Source: Mesodorylaimus sp. YZB2_4 (Eukaryota; Nematoda; Enoplea; Dorylaimida; Dorylaimidae). Taken from it: a stretch of DNA of 64,000 nucleotides. The first letter of the stretch is position 1. Every line of letters starts with the position of its first letter. Positions 22,260 to 32,809 of this stretch are shown in pieces. The DNA lies in the NCBI GenBank assembly GCA_030248295.1, contig JASANH010001222.1, positions 107,555-171,554 of the forward strand. Direction: 5' to 3'. The notes below the pieces were generated by a model. That model did not search any database and had not been told where the DNA came from. It saw nothing but the letters and a program-made list of their open reading frames with translations. The translations under genes and the position numbers were made by a program.

Positions 22260-23203
22260 CTCGAGCCAGATATTTATGGGCTCTTCACTGCCTACTTCTA
22301 TGGTCTGTCTCAGGGCTCAAACGGCACTTTATATCAGTCCCTTTCTTGTGATTCGATCAGTGTGTCAAACCGTAGCAACGACTCATTTGCCTTTGATGTC
22401 AGCGCAGTCGAGGTATTCCGTGTGGTCATCTACCGGGGGCTGACCCTGATGCACTTGGTCCTTGGTCTACTGGGCAACATCTTCTTGCTGGTGGCGTTTT
22501 GGAAACAGTCCAAGACAGAGAAGGCGTACGGGTACCAAGTAGTATTCACAGTAAGCAAGGCCCTCGAAATTTTTTTCTTTAGCTCCTTCTTGATTGCTGC
22601 CGTATGGCTCGATTCGTCCGACCCATCGCTATGGTTCGTCAGGGACTACGCGCTGATGTTGGTGTTTAGATTCCTGGGCTTGACATTACACCTCACCTTT
22701 ATCAATTTTTCTCCGTGGCCATGGCTGCCGACAGGGTGCTGGCTATCGTGAAATCCGTCCTCTACAGGACCCTCGACCATGGCCGGCATCAAATTGTAGC
22801 CTCAGTGTGCTGTTTCGCCATCGCTATTTTAGGAAATGGCGTCTATCTGCGTTATTTCGAGATCTTTTCTGAACATGGTCGGTATTGGGTGCTAATTAAC
22901 CAACCACTGAACCGTACAGTGGTCGGGGCTCTGTTCTTCCACGTAAGGTTATGGACACGGACCGTGGGGCTGGTGGCACTCATAGTCTTGGACATTGTCA
23001 TGGTGGTCGAGTTTAGAAAGCGAAAGAACAAAGTAGGCACCGTGAAGAATACGAATGTCAAAGAACAGAGGAAGAAATCGGCTGATAAGACCCTTCTTTG
23101 GGTAAATATATATCAGGCTTGTATGATGGTACTGAACCAAGTACTACATGGCACCTGGGTCACTCTATTGTACATTTTCCCAACACTCTGTAATACGTGG
23201 TGA
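22260..23203 (+). pseudogene. Rhodopsin-class GPCR with a frameshift in TM3
   Basis: Frame 1 (open from 22260, no ATG near its start) encodes TM1 (LVLGLLGNIFLLVAFW, with the GN motif), TM2 (FFFSSFLIAAVWL) and the start of TM3 (MLVFRFLGLTLHLTFIN). Frame 2 then takes over with the TM3 end MAMAADRVLAIVKSV (a DRY-equivalent DRV), TM4, TM5 (RTVGLVALIVLDIVMVVEF) and part of TM6 before a stop at 23203. The switch falls at a run of five T (22706-22710). One T more would restore the frame, so this is either a real lesion or a homopolymer sequencing error. TM7 is not found, so the gene may be C-truncated, or a further exon is missing. AATAAA occurs at 23281. Chemosensory- or peptide-receptor-like; ligand unknown. 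Confidence 0.7.
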
Positions 23204-23759
23204 TGTATCTTTCCCATCTGACTCACTCCTTCCCCTCGTGTCCAGTCCTATGTCCGATCATGAATCATAATCTGTATGCCTAATAAAACTGTAATATCTA
23301 GCGGTGCCTGACATCCACTGCGCTCGGCACGAAATCGGAAATAGGCATTCTTTCTAGCAGAGAGATCCTTGAGGAGAAGGACAGCTAAGATGGGACGAAA
23401 GGCACACAGTTCCACGTGCACATGTAAAATTCCTGTTGCATACTGCATGACATAATTCATGAAGGCACGGTAGTTCCCCATGTAGTAACCGTGCCCCATG
23501 CAGTGACGCACTACATTGGATAATTTCCCCATGTAGTACGTCACTACTCACTAGGTGCAGGTCGCAACGGTAGGATTGGCGGTGACTGGCGCAGTGATGC
23601 AACTTTATAAATCAGTATGGTCCACCAATATTGCAACGTGCAGACCGACTTGCCGGAACATTTTTGTCAGAACAAAAATAAGCCAAAGTGAGTCTGATAG
23701 CGAAAAGAATTCCGCGCATGGTCTTGTCTGTCTTCAATTATTCGACAGTAATCTCACGA
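23204..23759. other. Intergenic region between the GPCR and IDO
   Basis: No gene supported. It contains a likely poly(A) signal for the GPCR (AATAAA at 23281) and several CCCATG(T/C)AGT words between 23470 and 23545. Confidence 0.4.
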
Positions 23760-25290
23760 TCAGTCTAAGACGCACTCCTTGGTGGCATCGCGTACACTTT
23801 TCAGGAAAGGCATGATACCCGTGCCCCCCGTGCCCACTTCGTTCAATGTCTCGTAAGTATGTGAATTTCGTTCCACGTTCTGATTCGACTTGGGTTGTAT
23901 GATGTATTTGGTAACGACTTGAATATGCCGATTCCGAAAACTGACCATCGCTTTGAGGCACTGATCGAAGGCATATTTGAGCTCAGGGTGCTCCACATTG
24001 TGCTCGAGGACCACTTGACGCACGCGACTGGTCTTCTCGATCTCCTCAATGAATCGTCGATGATCAGGCAGCATGTAGTGCCGCATTTCCAACAAGAAGT
24101 CTCGAGATTTGGGTTCGTGCTCCACTTGTAACAGCGCGTCCAAACATTGGATTGGTGCGGCTTGGGCGGCCGACCCACCCGTCAGTTTAAACGGTCGATC
24201 AGAGATGCCTTCGAGAATGATACCGCCCCACTGGTCGTATTTGCCTGCTGTGGTGCCCGCCAGATAGAAACGAAATTTATTGAAGAAGACGTCCGGCTTG
24301 AGTTTCTCGCTCATCCGAGACAGAGCATGCTCCATGTTCTTGATGACGTTGTCAACCTCGTGCAGGTGCTGACACAGAGACTGTAGGTCCTCGGTGGAAG
24401 CGGCCTAGTAAGAAATCGATGAGATGACATGGGTTTGGAGTGGACTTGCATCAATCAACTCCATACTCTGACATGTCACACCCATGTAGGTGCTGCTCAA
24501 AATGGTGGGCGCTATAGTCTTCTTCAATGCACCCTTTACAGCACACATGAAGTGCATGTAGTGTAATACAGCTGGGCTCGTATTACTGCAGCTTTCGCAC
24601 CACGTCAGGAAACCCAAGGCAGCCAACAAAGTCTTTCGACGTGATCCATGGCTAAAAGATCACTCTGGCGGATGACGCTCCCAGCTACCGGCTTGTGCAA
24701 AGGATCGATTGCCAGAGGAGCCTCTGCAAGGAGCAAAGCTAACTTACCAAGATGGCATTTCTCAATGGCAAGACGGCAGCTGCGAACTCCAGTTCCACTT
24801 GTATGGTGACCAAGAAGAACCAATCATTTCCGTAATCCTTGACGAATTTGAAGTGCAGCATGTCCATGTTGTCACTGCTCAGTGCCAAACTCATATCTCT
24901 CTGTTTGTAGTTACACAGTGCCACAGCCACGTGGGGACCAACACCTGGGGTCAACCCTAACTTTTTGTTGAGCTTATAAAAAGGTACGGCCAGATTCCTG
25001 GGGAGTACACGGGGCACGTCCTGATCTCCCTTGCACCAAATGTATCCACTGACTAGAGTGACCACTTGTAAATGCGCCAAGCGGATCTGCCGATGTCCCT
25101 CTAATCGATCCACATCCAATAAAGGCAATTGTCGTAGACGATCTCTGAAATCCTGCTGGCTGACCAAATGCATTATCGACTCAGCCGTGTCTTGCCATGG
25201 CCGGAAGTATTCAGGGAGCGAGTCAAGAGGAGATTCCAATACGAACCCTGTACTAGGGGAAATATGAAAGAGAGACGGGTCCAACTTCAT
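23760..25290 (-). CDS. IDO: Indoleamine 2,3-dioxygenase (IDO), heme enzyme of tryptophan degradation
   Basis: Two exons on the minus strand, 25290-24748 and 24404-23760; 395 aa (human IDO1 is 403). It oxidatively opens the indole ring of L-tryptophan to N-formylkynurenine. Family signatures: SLPEYFRPW, MPLL-like QLPLLDVDRLEGHRQIRLAH, SGYIWCKGD, VLPRNLAVPFYKLNKKLGL, the substrate/heme loop FKLTGGSAAQAAPIQCLDAL, FLLEMRHYMLPDHRRFIEEI, the proximal-His segment RHIQVVTKYII and the C-terminal GTGGTGIMPFLKSVRDAT. The heme-ligand His is therefore present. The intron (24405-24747) is phase 0. A small internal reading frame in it (EAPLAIDPLHKP...) does not fit the phase, and I treat it as intronic. Start at ATG 25290. 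Being IDO rather than TDO is informative for taxonomy. Confidence 0.95.
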
Positions 25291-25479
25291 CCTGTACAGT
25301 TTCGGGCGACTAACAGAAGTACGCCGCGTGCGATGACTCTAGTGTACGAGTGCAGTGCATTGGAATGGTGTGAGCAGATAAGACAACACCAACTGGCACG
25401 TGGCGGTGTTTTGAATTATCTTCGTCGGATGATGAATCGCTTTTCTTCATCGAGGCCGCGCCTTCAAGACTGCCCGCGC

Positions 25480-25755
25480 ACTCTCGATTGAGACTCCCTG
25501 CTCGCATATCGTTGATTACTGACTCGACGTGAAGGAAATAGAGCTCACTTCAGTCAGGGTCCTGTGTAAGCTACTGGGTTCTACACGCAGGCCAGCTGCT
25601 GAACATGATTCTGATATGAAGATCTGACAGACGAGCCTCATCAAAGCTCGCTCTCGCGTTCAGTCATGGGCTGTCTGTTCGCATTCTTGGATACATTTAC
25701 GGGATCACTTCTCGGCTTTTACGGGATCGTTATGTAGTGTGGTAATAAAAAATAA
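25480..25755 (+). repeat. Dispersed repeat, copy A
   Basis: Shares long similarity with about 32500-32800 in the same orientation. Common words include CTCGATTGAGACTC, GGAAATAGAGCTCAC, GTCAGGGTCC, TGTAAGCTAC, GACAAGCCTC/GACGAGCCTC, TCAAAGCTC and TTTACGGGATCA. It lies just upstream of the IDO start codon. No coding function recognised. Confidence 0.75.
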
Positions 25756-26171
25756 GGAAAACTCAGGCGCTGAGATCGTTGCAATGTTGGATGAATCGAG
25801 AAGGGATCGAATAATAAACGTAAACCAAGTGCTTACTTCACGGTCGCTGCGCTCGTTTTGTCTTACGAGCCTGACTTCTGTGTGCGACAGAGTACACGCT
25901 GGCTGATGCATGAGCCAAAACTTCATGCAAGCTGATTTTATCGTCATGCGTCATGCTTGACTCGTGCAACCAGTCCAGCGGCCGAACCACAAGCAACCCA
26001 ATTTATCCTACAGCGCTCCTACTGTACTCAAACCACTGTGCAGTTGGTTTGGTCAATGCTAGACAGATATTGTTGGACAAAGTCAAATAGAATTATTGGA
26101 GAAGCAGAAAGAGGTGGGCTTCGTGAAGAGAAGCAGGCGAGATCATTTACTCTTTAGAAAAAAGCTGTAAA

Positions 26172-26856
26172 GGCTCGATGAAGAATGTTTCCCTGACTCT
26201 TGGAAGATCGCTAAAGTGACCCCGATCCCAAAAACTGGCGACAAGAACAGTCTGAAATCATATCGGCCGATTTCACTTCTTCCTATTCTATCGAAACTTC
26301 TCGAGCGTCACATGAATCGACTGATCAGCCCATTTTTGTCATCATCTGATCATCAACACGGTTTCGTGAAGCGTCGAGGAACAAACAGTGCCCTTATATC
26401 TGCTAGCCAATTTATCTGCTAATGCTGATCATCCGTTAGTTCATAATTCAGGATGTGCATTAGTTCAGGATGTGCATGAACTCGAACGCGCTCAATTTTT
26501 TTCCTTACGTCTTTTTTTGAACGATCTTAACATTTCGTATGATGCAAGCATAGACAAGACTGCTGGGTCTCTCTTTTCAATCGTAGGAAGCGTTTGAAAC
26601 TCTATCAGTTTTACAAGTTTTACAACAATATTCACGATTTTAATTTTTATGCTGATCATCCGTTAGTTCGTAAGACTGCTTTTCACACTGCGAGAGGAAT
26701 GGCGCCGCACCATTCAGTAGTTCCTAGGCATTTTTTTGAGTCATACAAACAATGTTTTATATTTTCTTGCATCGTTTTATGGAATGAGCTGGCCGCCAAT
26801 GTTGCCTTGGATTCCTTACCTCGATTTCGTTTTTCTGTTTCAAAGGTTACTTTTTA
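26172..26856 (+). mobile_element. Degenerate non-LTR retrotransposon (LINE) remnant
   Basis: 26172-26421 encodes the start of a reverse transcriptase: SWKIAKVTPIPKTGDKNSLK followed by SYRPISLLPILSKLLERHMN and HQHGFVKRRGTNSAL, typical of Jockey/CR1/I-type RTs. The catalytic core is absent. From about 26440 to 26856 comes the typical C-terminal end (ELERAQFFSLRLFLNDL, LYQFYKFYNNIHDF, then SCIVLWNELAANVAL), with a frame break near 26580-26600 and a TAG at the end. The copy is internally deleted and non-functional. Confidence 0.85.
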
Positions 26857-26859
26857 GTG

Positions 26860-28900
26860 ATGTTTTTAAAGACTTCCTTCTTTTTTGACTGTAATCATTC
26901 CTTCTCTTATTTTTTCATCTATTGTGCTTATCATCTTGTTTTGCAGCCACTGAGTGCGCTTACGCGTTTGGCTACAAATAAAACATGACAAGGCATCACG
27001 CCTAGGAGCCCAGCATTGAGATAGAATTTCCGCTTCTTCAAGGTACGCTTCTTTTTTTGTTGGAGTCGCGATGCATTCCTGCAGACAGAGCCGAATACAG
27101 TAGATCTAGACGGTGAATTTGGACACCAGCGGCTGAGACACACCGATACTGTTACCAGGGTCAACTAAAACCCAGACTGGAAAAACAGACTGACTGAGAC
27201 TGGGTAGAACTTGTGATTTCTAACCAGGAAAGATGATCGCACAAATCCCTTAAAAGCTTTGTAAAATAAATAACTTGCTCATTCCACAGTACTCAATGAG
27301 GGTGTTACGCGCCTGTTCGTTGTTGGTCTTTCATGAGTTGCAAATTGGTCAAGGAGACTCACTGTACGATTAGAGTAGGTACGTATGTTCATGAACGCAG
27401 CCATGTTGCCTATAAATCACATTTTGACGGTACAGCCCCAAGCTCCGGGCAGGTTACCCTTGCTCAGGCTAAATGAAATTTTTGAGGGGAAATCCCAGCG
27501 GGAAAAAGATTCAGGAATACCCTCTCCCTGTGCCCTGCGCTGAAATCCAGACTTGATACTTTTGAGAATGCGGCCCTGATCATGAGTTTTATGCGGAGCC
27601 AGTAAACTCCCCGCGGTATCACATACCCAGCTCGTTGGAGCCGGGACATCGAGACGTCGAGACTCATGGTCAGTAGGCGCTTCCCCCCTTGCGTAGATGA
27701 TAGGGGCGTGTTGCAGTGACATTACCGTGAGTCAGACAATATAATCAGGCCATACAAAGCAGGTTTAAGTCATTGGCGTTTTGCAAAAGCTCCGCTAGTC
27801 CCTTCAGTAATGCTGTACGTACTACTGAAGAGACCAGCATGCATACGTGCGTGATAAAGTATGCATACGTACTTGAAATCTCGAGTAGGTGAGATCGAGA
27901 GCGAGCTTTGATTGAACCAATCTGGTGCAGTTGAGAAAGACTTTCGACCGCAAACAGAATCAGCTCAATAGTCAACAGTCTCGAAAGAGCGCACAAAACC
28001 ATGATTCGAGGCCTAAGGGGCCTTAGCCTAGCTCAGGCCTGTCTGGAGCTTGGTGCGATCAGTAATTGTCACCCTTCAAGGACAGTATTTTGTGTTCCAG
28101 CTATGGTTGGTTGGCCGGCATTGCTCATAAAATTGATGGTTTTGAATTCCTCTTGTCCTGTCCTGCTTTGAAGGGTCTGTAGAAAGAAAACTTTAATGCG
28201 CAGGCGCGTGATTATGCTCAAATGTGAGTCTTGTAGCAGATAATTCCTGATGATACGCCTTTTTTGACGCTGGCGATATTTCGATAAATTATTCAATTGT
28301 TACCTATGGCTGCTGGTCAATTAGTCAAGGCGGTGAGAAAAATTAGACATGGGTATGACTAGCTGCCCCTATAGTAGAGACATGGCGCCAGTTTTTAGCA
28401 CGGAATTTTGATTTCGGATGACTTGGAATTTTGAGCACTCCTGAAGTGTTGCTGGGTGTGAACTGTCTTCAAGTTTAAACTATCAATACGAGGTCCTGGT
28501 CGAATGGTATAAATCTGAATGCAAGAGAGCACAGCACCAGTCACCCACATGAATAGCTAGTGGGATTATATGTATGCTTCCAGAGGCCAGCATTGGAGGC
28601 GAATAACTGAACCACAGCCATGTAATAAACTGCGTTCTTCTCGAGCCTTTCTGGCGCACTCTGGCAGAGTCTACGAAGCAACTACAGTATGCTTAATTGG
28701 CGGGAGTACATATGTAGCTAGGGGACTTAACTAGGGTCGAAAAAGGTTGTGGTGACCAAAGGTGCCTTACGTATTGAGTACCTTCACGGTTATGAAGGTC
28801 TTCAATTCGCGATATATGATCGATATTCGATCGTTGAGCCGGTCTGGTTAAATAACCTTACTTAAAATATCTACTGTAGCTCAAATGCAGCCAAAAATCA
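26860..28900. other. Repeat-rich intergenic region
   Basis: About 2 kb with no gene I can support. It follows the LINE remnant. ORFs here (such as 27722-27417, minus) show no family features. Stretches near 27760-28000 and 28060-28300 look like decayed repeats. Confidence 0.35.
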
Positions 28901-28961
28901 TGGTTGGCGACGACCTAATTTTTGCAGGACTCGGTTGTTGATCTATCCTTCTCACACGATA

Positions 28962-30078
28962 ATGTTCAAGCCAGGAGGCCGCCGTCGCATAGCCTTGTTC
29001 TTCATCGGCCTAATAGCTTCTGTTCCAGCCGTCGAGTCAAACGGGCGTCATGAATACAAGAAAATGAGTTGCCGACCAGGGCAGGCGATTTCAAGGATGA
29101 CGTGGAAAGACAAATGCTGGAGGCAACCTGGATGTGTGGATAGACTGCGTAAACTATACTGCACAATGTGCTGAGGTAAGTGCTGGTTGCTGCTGCGGGT
29201 CCTCAAGCCCACTTGAAACCTTGCGGGTGATCATCTGGCCAGTTATGCATTTTAGATTTGTTTTAGAAATGCGATTGGGTCGAAACGTGCAACATCGACT
29301 CGCACGGATCGGGTGCTTATGTGCGGGGCGTAAATCCATTTTACGACCACCGCGAAGATATCCACAAGTCTGTTGCTCTAAATCAATGCTTCCGCTCGTG
29401 TCACGTGACTGTTTCAGGCCAGCTTTTCTGTGCTGCAAAGCCACTGAGAGCAAAAGGCACAAGGAACAAGGCCAGGCAGACAGCTCCCAACCAAAATGCC
29501 AGAATCAGTTCAAGAATGTCAATGCTGTACATGGAAATAAGGACGTCACTTATTTTCGACAGGCACACCGCGAAGGGTAAGAAACTTATTATTATTTATA
29601 AATTCTCGACTGTGTAGGTTTCTTGATCAACTAGGAGCGACGTATTCGTGGAAATCTGCGAGTTAAATGGCACGATCGCTGCTCTCTGTCAACTGGCAAT
29701 CATGGAATCTGAAATGAATTCTAAGGCGGGATTGGCAGGTCTCGCGGGTCTTGCTGGTGTGGCAGGACTGGCGTTGATCAAGAGAAGTTCAACGACCACC
29801 ACAACAGACACTACTACAACAACGACTCTGGCTCCGACTACCACTACCGTGGGAGAATTCATTTGCATGGATCAAAATCGGGGGGCGTGTTGCAGTAAGA
29901 TCATGGAGTAGAATAGTCTTTATCCGCTCTTAAACTCAGGTTTTGTTTAGCCGAAGTTGAGGCTGCATCACAAGGGATGACATGCCAGCAGATCTGTGCA
30001 ACCTTGTTTGGCACTATATCAAATGGTGAAATTCAATGTGCTGGCCAAATTGTCGTGACAGCTTGCTGTTTTCCGTAA
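28962..30078 (+). CDS. Cysteine-rich secreted protein, copy 1 (defensin-like C-terminal module)
   Basis: Proposed exons: 28962-29175 (signal-peptide exon, internal frame unresolved), 29267-29367, 29418-29576, 29635-29894, 29951-30078. The N-terminus MFKPGGRRRIALFFIGLIAS is a signal peptide. Exon 2 gives CDWVETCNIDSHGSGAYVRG, and exon 3 gives CQNQFKNVNAVHGNKDVTYF. Exon 4 gives EICELNGT, then a Gly/Ala/Leu hydrophobic run (AGLAGLAGLAGVAGLALIKR) and a Thr-rich linker. The last exon plus the end of exon 4 form CC-x11-C-x3-C-x13-C-x8-CC, ending in FP and TAA. Relative to copy 3, the first exon has a ~26-nt insertion that shifts its frame near 29110-29140, so copy 1 may be damaged there or spliced differently. 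I do not recognise the family. The cysteine spacing resembles beta/big defensins; that link is inference. Confidence 0.6.
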
Positions 30079-30669
30079 CAAAGAAGTTGGCATATTCATT
30101 GCAGCTGATTCCTCAGAGTCGCTCTGTGATTTGACATGACTGATAAGCGCTTGACAGTTTGCATATTTTTAAGTCATTATCTTGTGCCACTTCTCTTTCA
30201 CTGCTTATGATTAGACTACAGCAAAAGTCACTTCTATGAAGCAGCTTACAGTACTCGCAGCGCACCCATCTCTCACTTGCTCTACTTGTTATCGCGGTAA
30301 AAAAATTTTCTCTTCTGGTGTCTTTATCACAACACGCTCCCGTGCTCAAAGTTTCGTTTTCAATAAATCTTTCCGGCATGTTTCTGCCACATTAAAAATC
30401 AAATGGGACCCATTCATAAAATTTAACGGAGTCCATCAGCTAAATTGGTGGTAGTTTATTCATGCATTGTGTGAACTAATAGAAATGCTAGAAAAGTTTT
30501 CCTGCTATCCAAATTAACTTTTTGATCTTAAATTTTGAAAGTAGCACTTTCTGAAAAATTGAAGTTTTTTGCACGTTTATTGGAGGGTTGGACGACTTAT
30601 GCACGACTTATCAGTATGCATAAGAATAAAGAGTAGTTTGCTTCCGTTATCGTCACGTGACTGTTTCAG

Positions 30670-31338
30670 GCCAGCTTTTCTGTGCTGCAAAGCCACTGAG
30701 AGCAAAAGGCACAAGGAACAAGGCCAGGCGGACAGCTCCCAACCAAAATGCCAGAACCAGTCCAAGAATGTCAACGCCGTGCATGAAAATAAGGATGTCA
30801 CGTATTTTCGGCAGGCACACCGCGAAGGGTAAGGAAAGTTTTGTTTTTAACTTTTCAGTGTGCGTGATGCTCGTTGCTAGACTAGGAGTGAAGTATTTGT
30901 GGAAACCTGCGACTTGAATCACACAAGCGTTGGTTGTCCACTGGCAATCATGAAATCTGAAGTGAATTCTAAGGCGGGATGGGCAGGTCTCGCGGGTCTT
31001 GCTGGTCTGGTAGGATTAGCCTTGGTAAAGAGAAGTTCGGCGACCACCACGACACCCACCACAGGCACTCCGGCTATAACGACAACAGCCGCTCCGGCTG
31101 CAACTCCCCCAGCAACCATTGCTTGCACTGGTGGTGGTGAAGGCCAATGTTGCGGTAAGGCCCTTAGTGGCACAGTCTTTATCTGTTTCTAACCCCGATT
31201 TACTTAGACGTATTTACGCTCAAATTTCCAGGTCCTTGCTCAAGCAATTGTGCAAATATCCCTGGCGGTACGTTTTCTTCAAATGAAGCTCTTTTTGCTG
31301 GCGGAAGAGACCTTGGAGCTTGCTGTATAACCCCATAG
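30670..31338 (+). CDS. Cysteine-rich secreted protein, copy 2 (5' truncated)
   Basis: Exons 30670-30828, 30886-31154, 31232-31338, matching exons 3-5 of copy 1. Similarity to copy 1 begins near 30640, inside what is intron 2 of copy 1. No signal-peptide exon or CDWVETC exon is found upstream. The hydrophobic run (WAGLAGLAGLVGLALVKR) is followed by a Thr/Ala/Pro linker. The C-terminal module is GQCC-GP-C-SSN-C-x23-CC-ITP: the fourth cysteine is missing and the first spacing is 2 instead of 11. Either a 5'-truncated pseudogene or a gene with a different, unseen first exon. Confidence 0.5.
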
Positions 31339-31339
31339 C

Positions 31340-32110
31340 GTCACCGTAAAGCCTTACTCCACGTAAGCTGATTCCTCAAAGTTTCTTTTTATCTTCAAAG
31401 TGTCATTCTTGGTAAATCTTTCTAGCATGTCCCTGTTGGATTAGACTCATTCACAAACTTACACGGCAATATTACTGGTCTTATGCAGGCAGTTTAAACT
31501 CATATAAAGACAGGAAGGCTTCTCTGTTACAATTTTAAACAAGGATTTTAGAAAAAAAGCTTTGTTTCTTTTTCGCTGTTCCATCGTGGAACTGGTCACT
31601 TGTTGAGGGACTTTGGCTAAGTTTATAAGTATGTTAATAACGAGTAGATCAGTGTATGTGTCTTTCCCTGCATGTCATTCTATTATTGCCATGTTCTCTT
31701 GATGGCATCTAATGATTATTGGACCACCATCGGCTTCATAATTAATAAACGGATTGACAGTGACTGGCACGAGTGATCCAAATTACTAAATAAGAAGTTT
31801 TTATTGCTATAGTTCCTTTACAGTCACCGTTTGTTAAACAGATGCAAATTCGATCTTTTTTACCGAGCCGTAACATAAGCGCATGTCATGCAAGTACTCT
31901 CTTTTCATTAGATAACGAATCCATGATTGGTCAAATCAGATACAGTATATCACTTTCACTTTGTACCCGAGCAAGTCTATGCTCCTCAGGGATATGAGAT
32001 ATGATAAAGCCACTCTGGAAATATGACTGTGGAAAAAATCTTGGAATCTCAGGGAGATCGGATGAACAAGGAGATCGCTATGAATAAAGCTTTTTCGATA
32101 AGATTTGAAA
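31340..32110. other. AT-rich intergenic region
   Basis: No gene supported between the second cysteine-rich copy and the SINE. The 3' flanks of copies 1 and 2 share the start GCTGATTCCTCA (30101 and 31361), so the duplication extends beyond the stop codon. Confidence 0.4.
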
Positions 32111-32117
32111 TGCCCCA

Positions 32118-32300
32118 GTTCATGTTCATGTTCATGTTCATGTTTTACCACATCACCAAACGCTTATGCGCACTCGAGAGTGAAGGGACACATTTTACAC
32201 GAGATGATTTACCAGCCCGCGAGTCGAACACTCGCCTGGAACTGCGCACCTGGCGTGAGAGGCAGACGCCTAACCCATAACCGTACACCACCACCACCCT
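32118..32300 (-). mobile_element. tRNA-derived SINE, copy 1
   Basis: Read on the minus strand, it has an A-box-like TGGGTTAGGCGTC and a B box GTGTTCGACTC about 45 nt later, inside a tRNA-like segment (CTCTCACGCCAGG in the anticodon region). A body follows (AAATCATCTCGTG...GTGTCCCTT...GCGCATAAGCG), and then a simple-repeat tail of CATGAA units (32118-32146). Related sequences occur at 37836-37975 and 54556-54690, so this is a family. Confidence 0.75.
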
Positions 32301-32499
32301 AACCCACCGTACAATGAAGTGATGAAGTGATGCCCATCGCACGCACAACTACTGGCACGTTTTGTGCGCAAAGCGACAAAAATCGTGCATTCGTAATAAA
32401 ATTTAAAAAATAGACGCTGTTTCGATATCGAGAGGTCCCATAATTGTATGCTAACAATAAGTGCAAGTAAAATCGTTTTTCGAGATTGCCCACTCTCCC

Positions 32500-32800
32500 T
32501 CGATTGAGACTCTGTGCTCGCAAAGCGATGAGATTATAACCACAGACATGAGGGAAATAGAGCTCACCTCGGTCAGGGTCCAGTGTAAGCTACATGTACA
32601 TGTAGACCAACTACGGAAATGTCCGTGATATAATGATCTGAATCATGTCTGCAGTAATAGATAATACGACGACAAGCCTCGTCAAAGCTCACTCTCACGT
32701 TCAGGTCATGGTTGTCTGTTCTCATTCTCGGGGATTTACGGTTGAACTTCTCAGCGTTTACGGGATCATTAATTGTGCATGTAGGTCGGGTTAAAAAAAA
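32500..32800 (+). repeat. Dispersed repeat, copy B
   Basis: Direct-orientation relative of 25480-25755, diverged by substitutions and small indels. It carries no recognised gene. Confidence 0.75.
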
Positions 32801-32809
32801 GGGAAATCA

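Noticed and set aside
24620..24747. Extra IDO exon (EAPLAIDPLHKPVAGS frame) between the two called exons
   Set aside because: It would need a 24-nt intron and its phase does not match either neighbour. Joining 24748 directly to 24404 gives the expected IDO alignment and length.
29710..29790. Collagen-like or silk-like Gly repeats in the cysteine-rich family
   Set aside because: The GLAGLAGLAG run is short (under 25 residues) and lacks the Gly-X-Y proline pattern. It reads better as a hydrophobic or membrane-associated segment.
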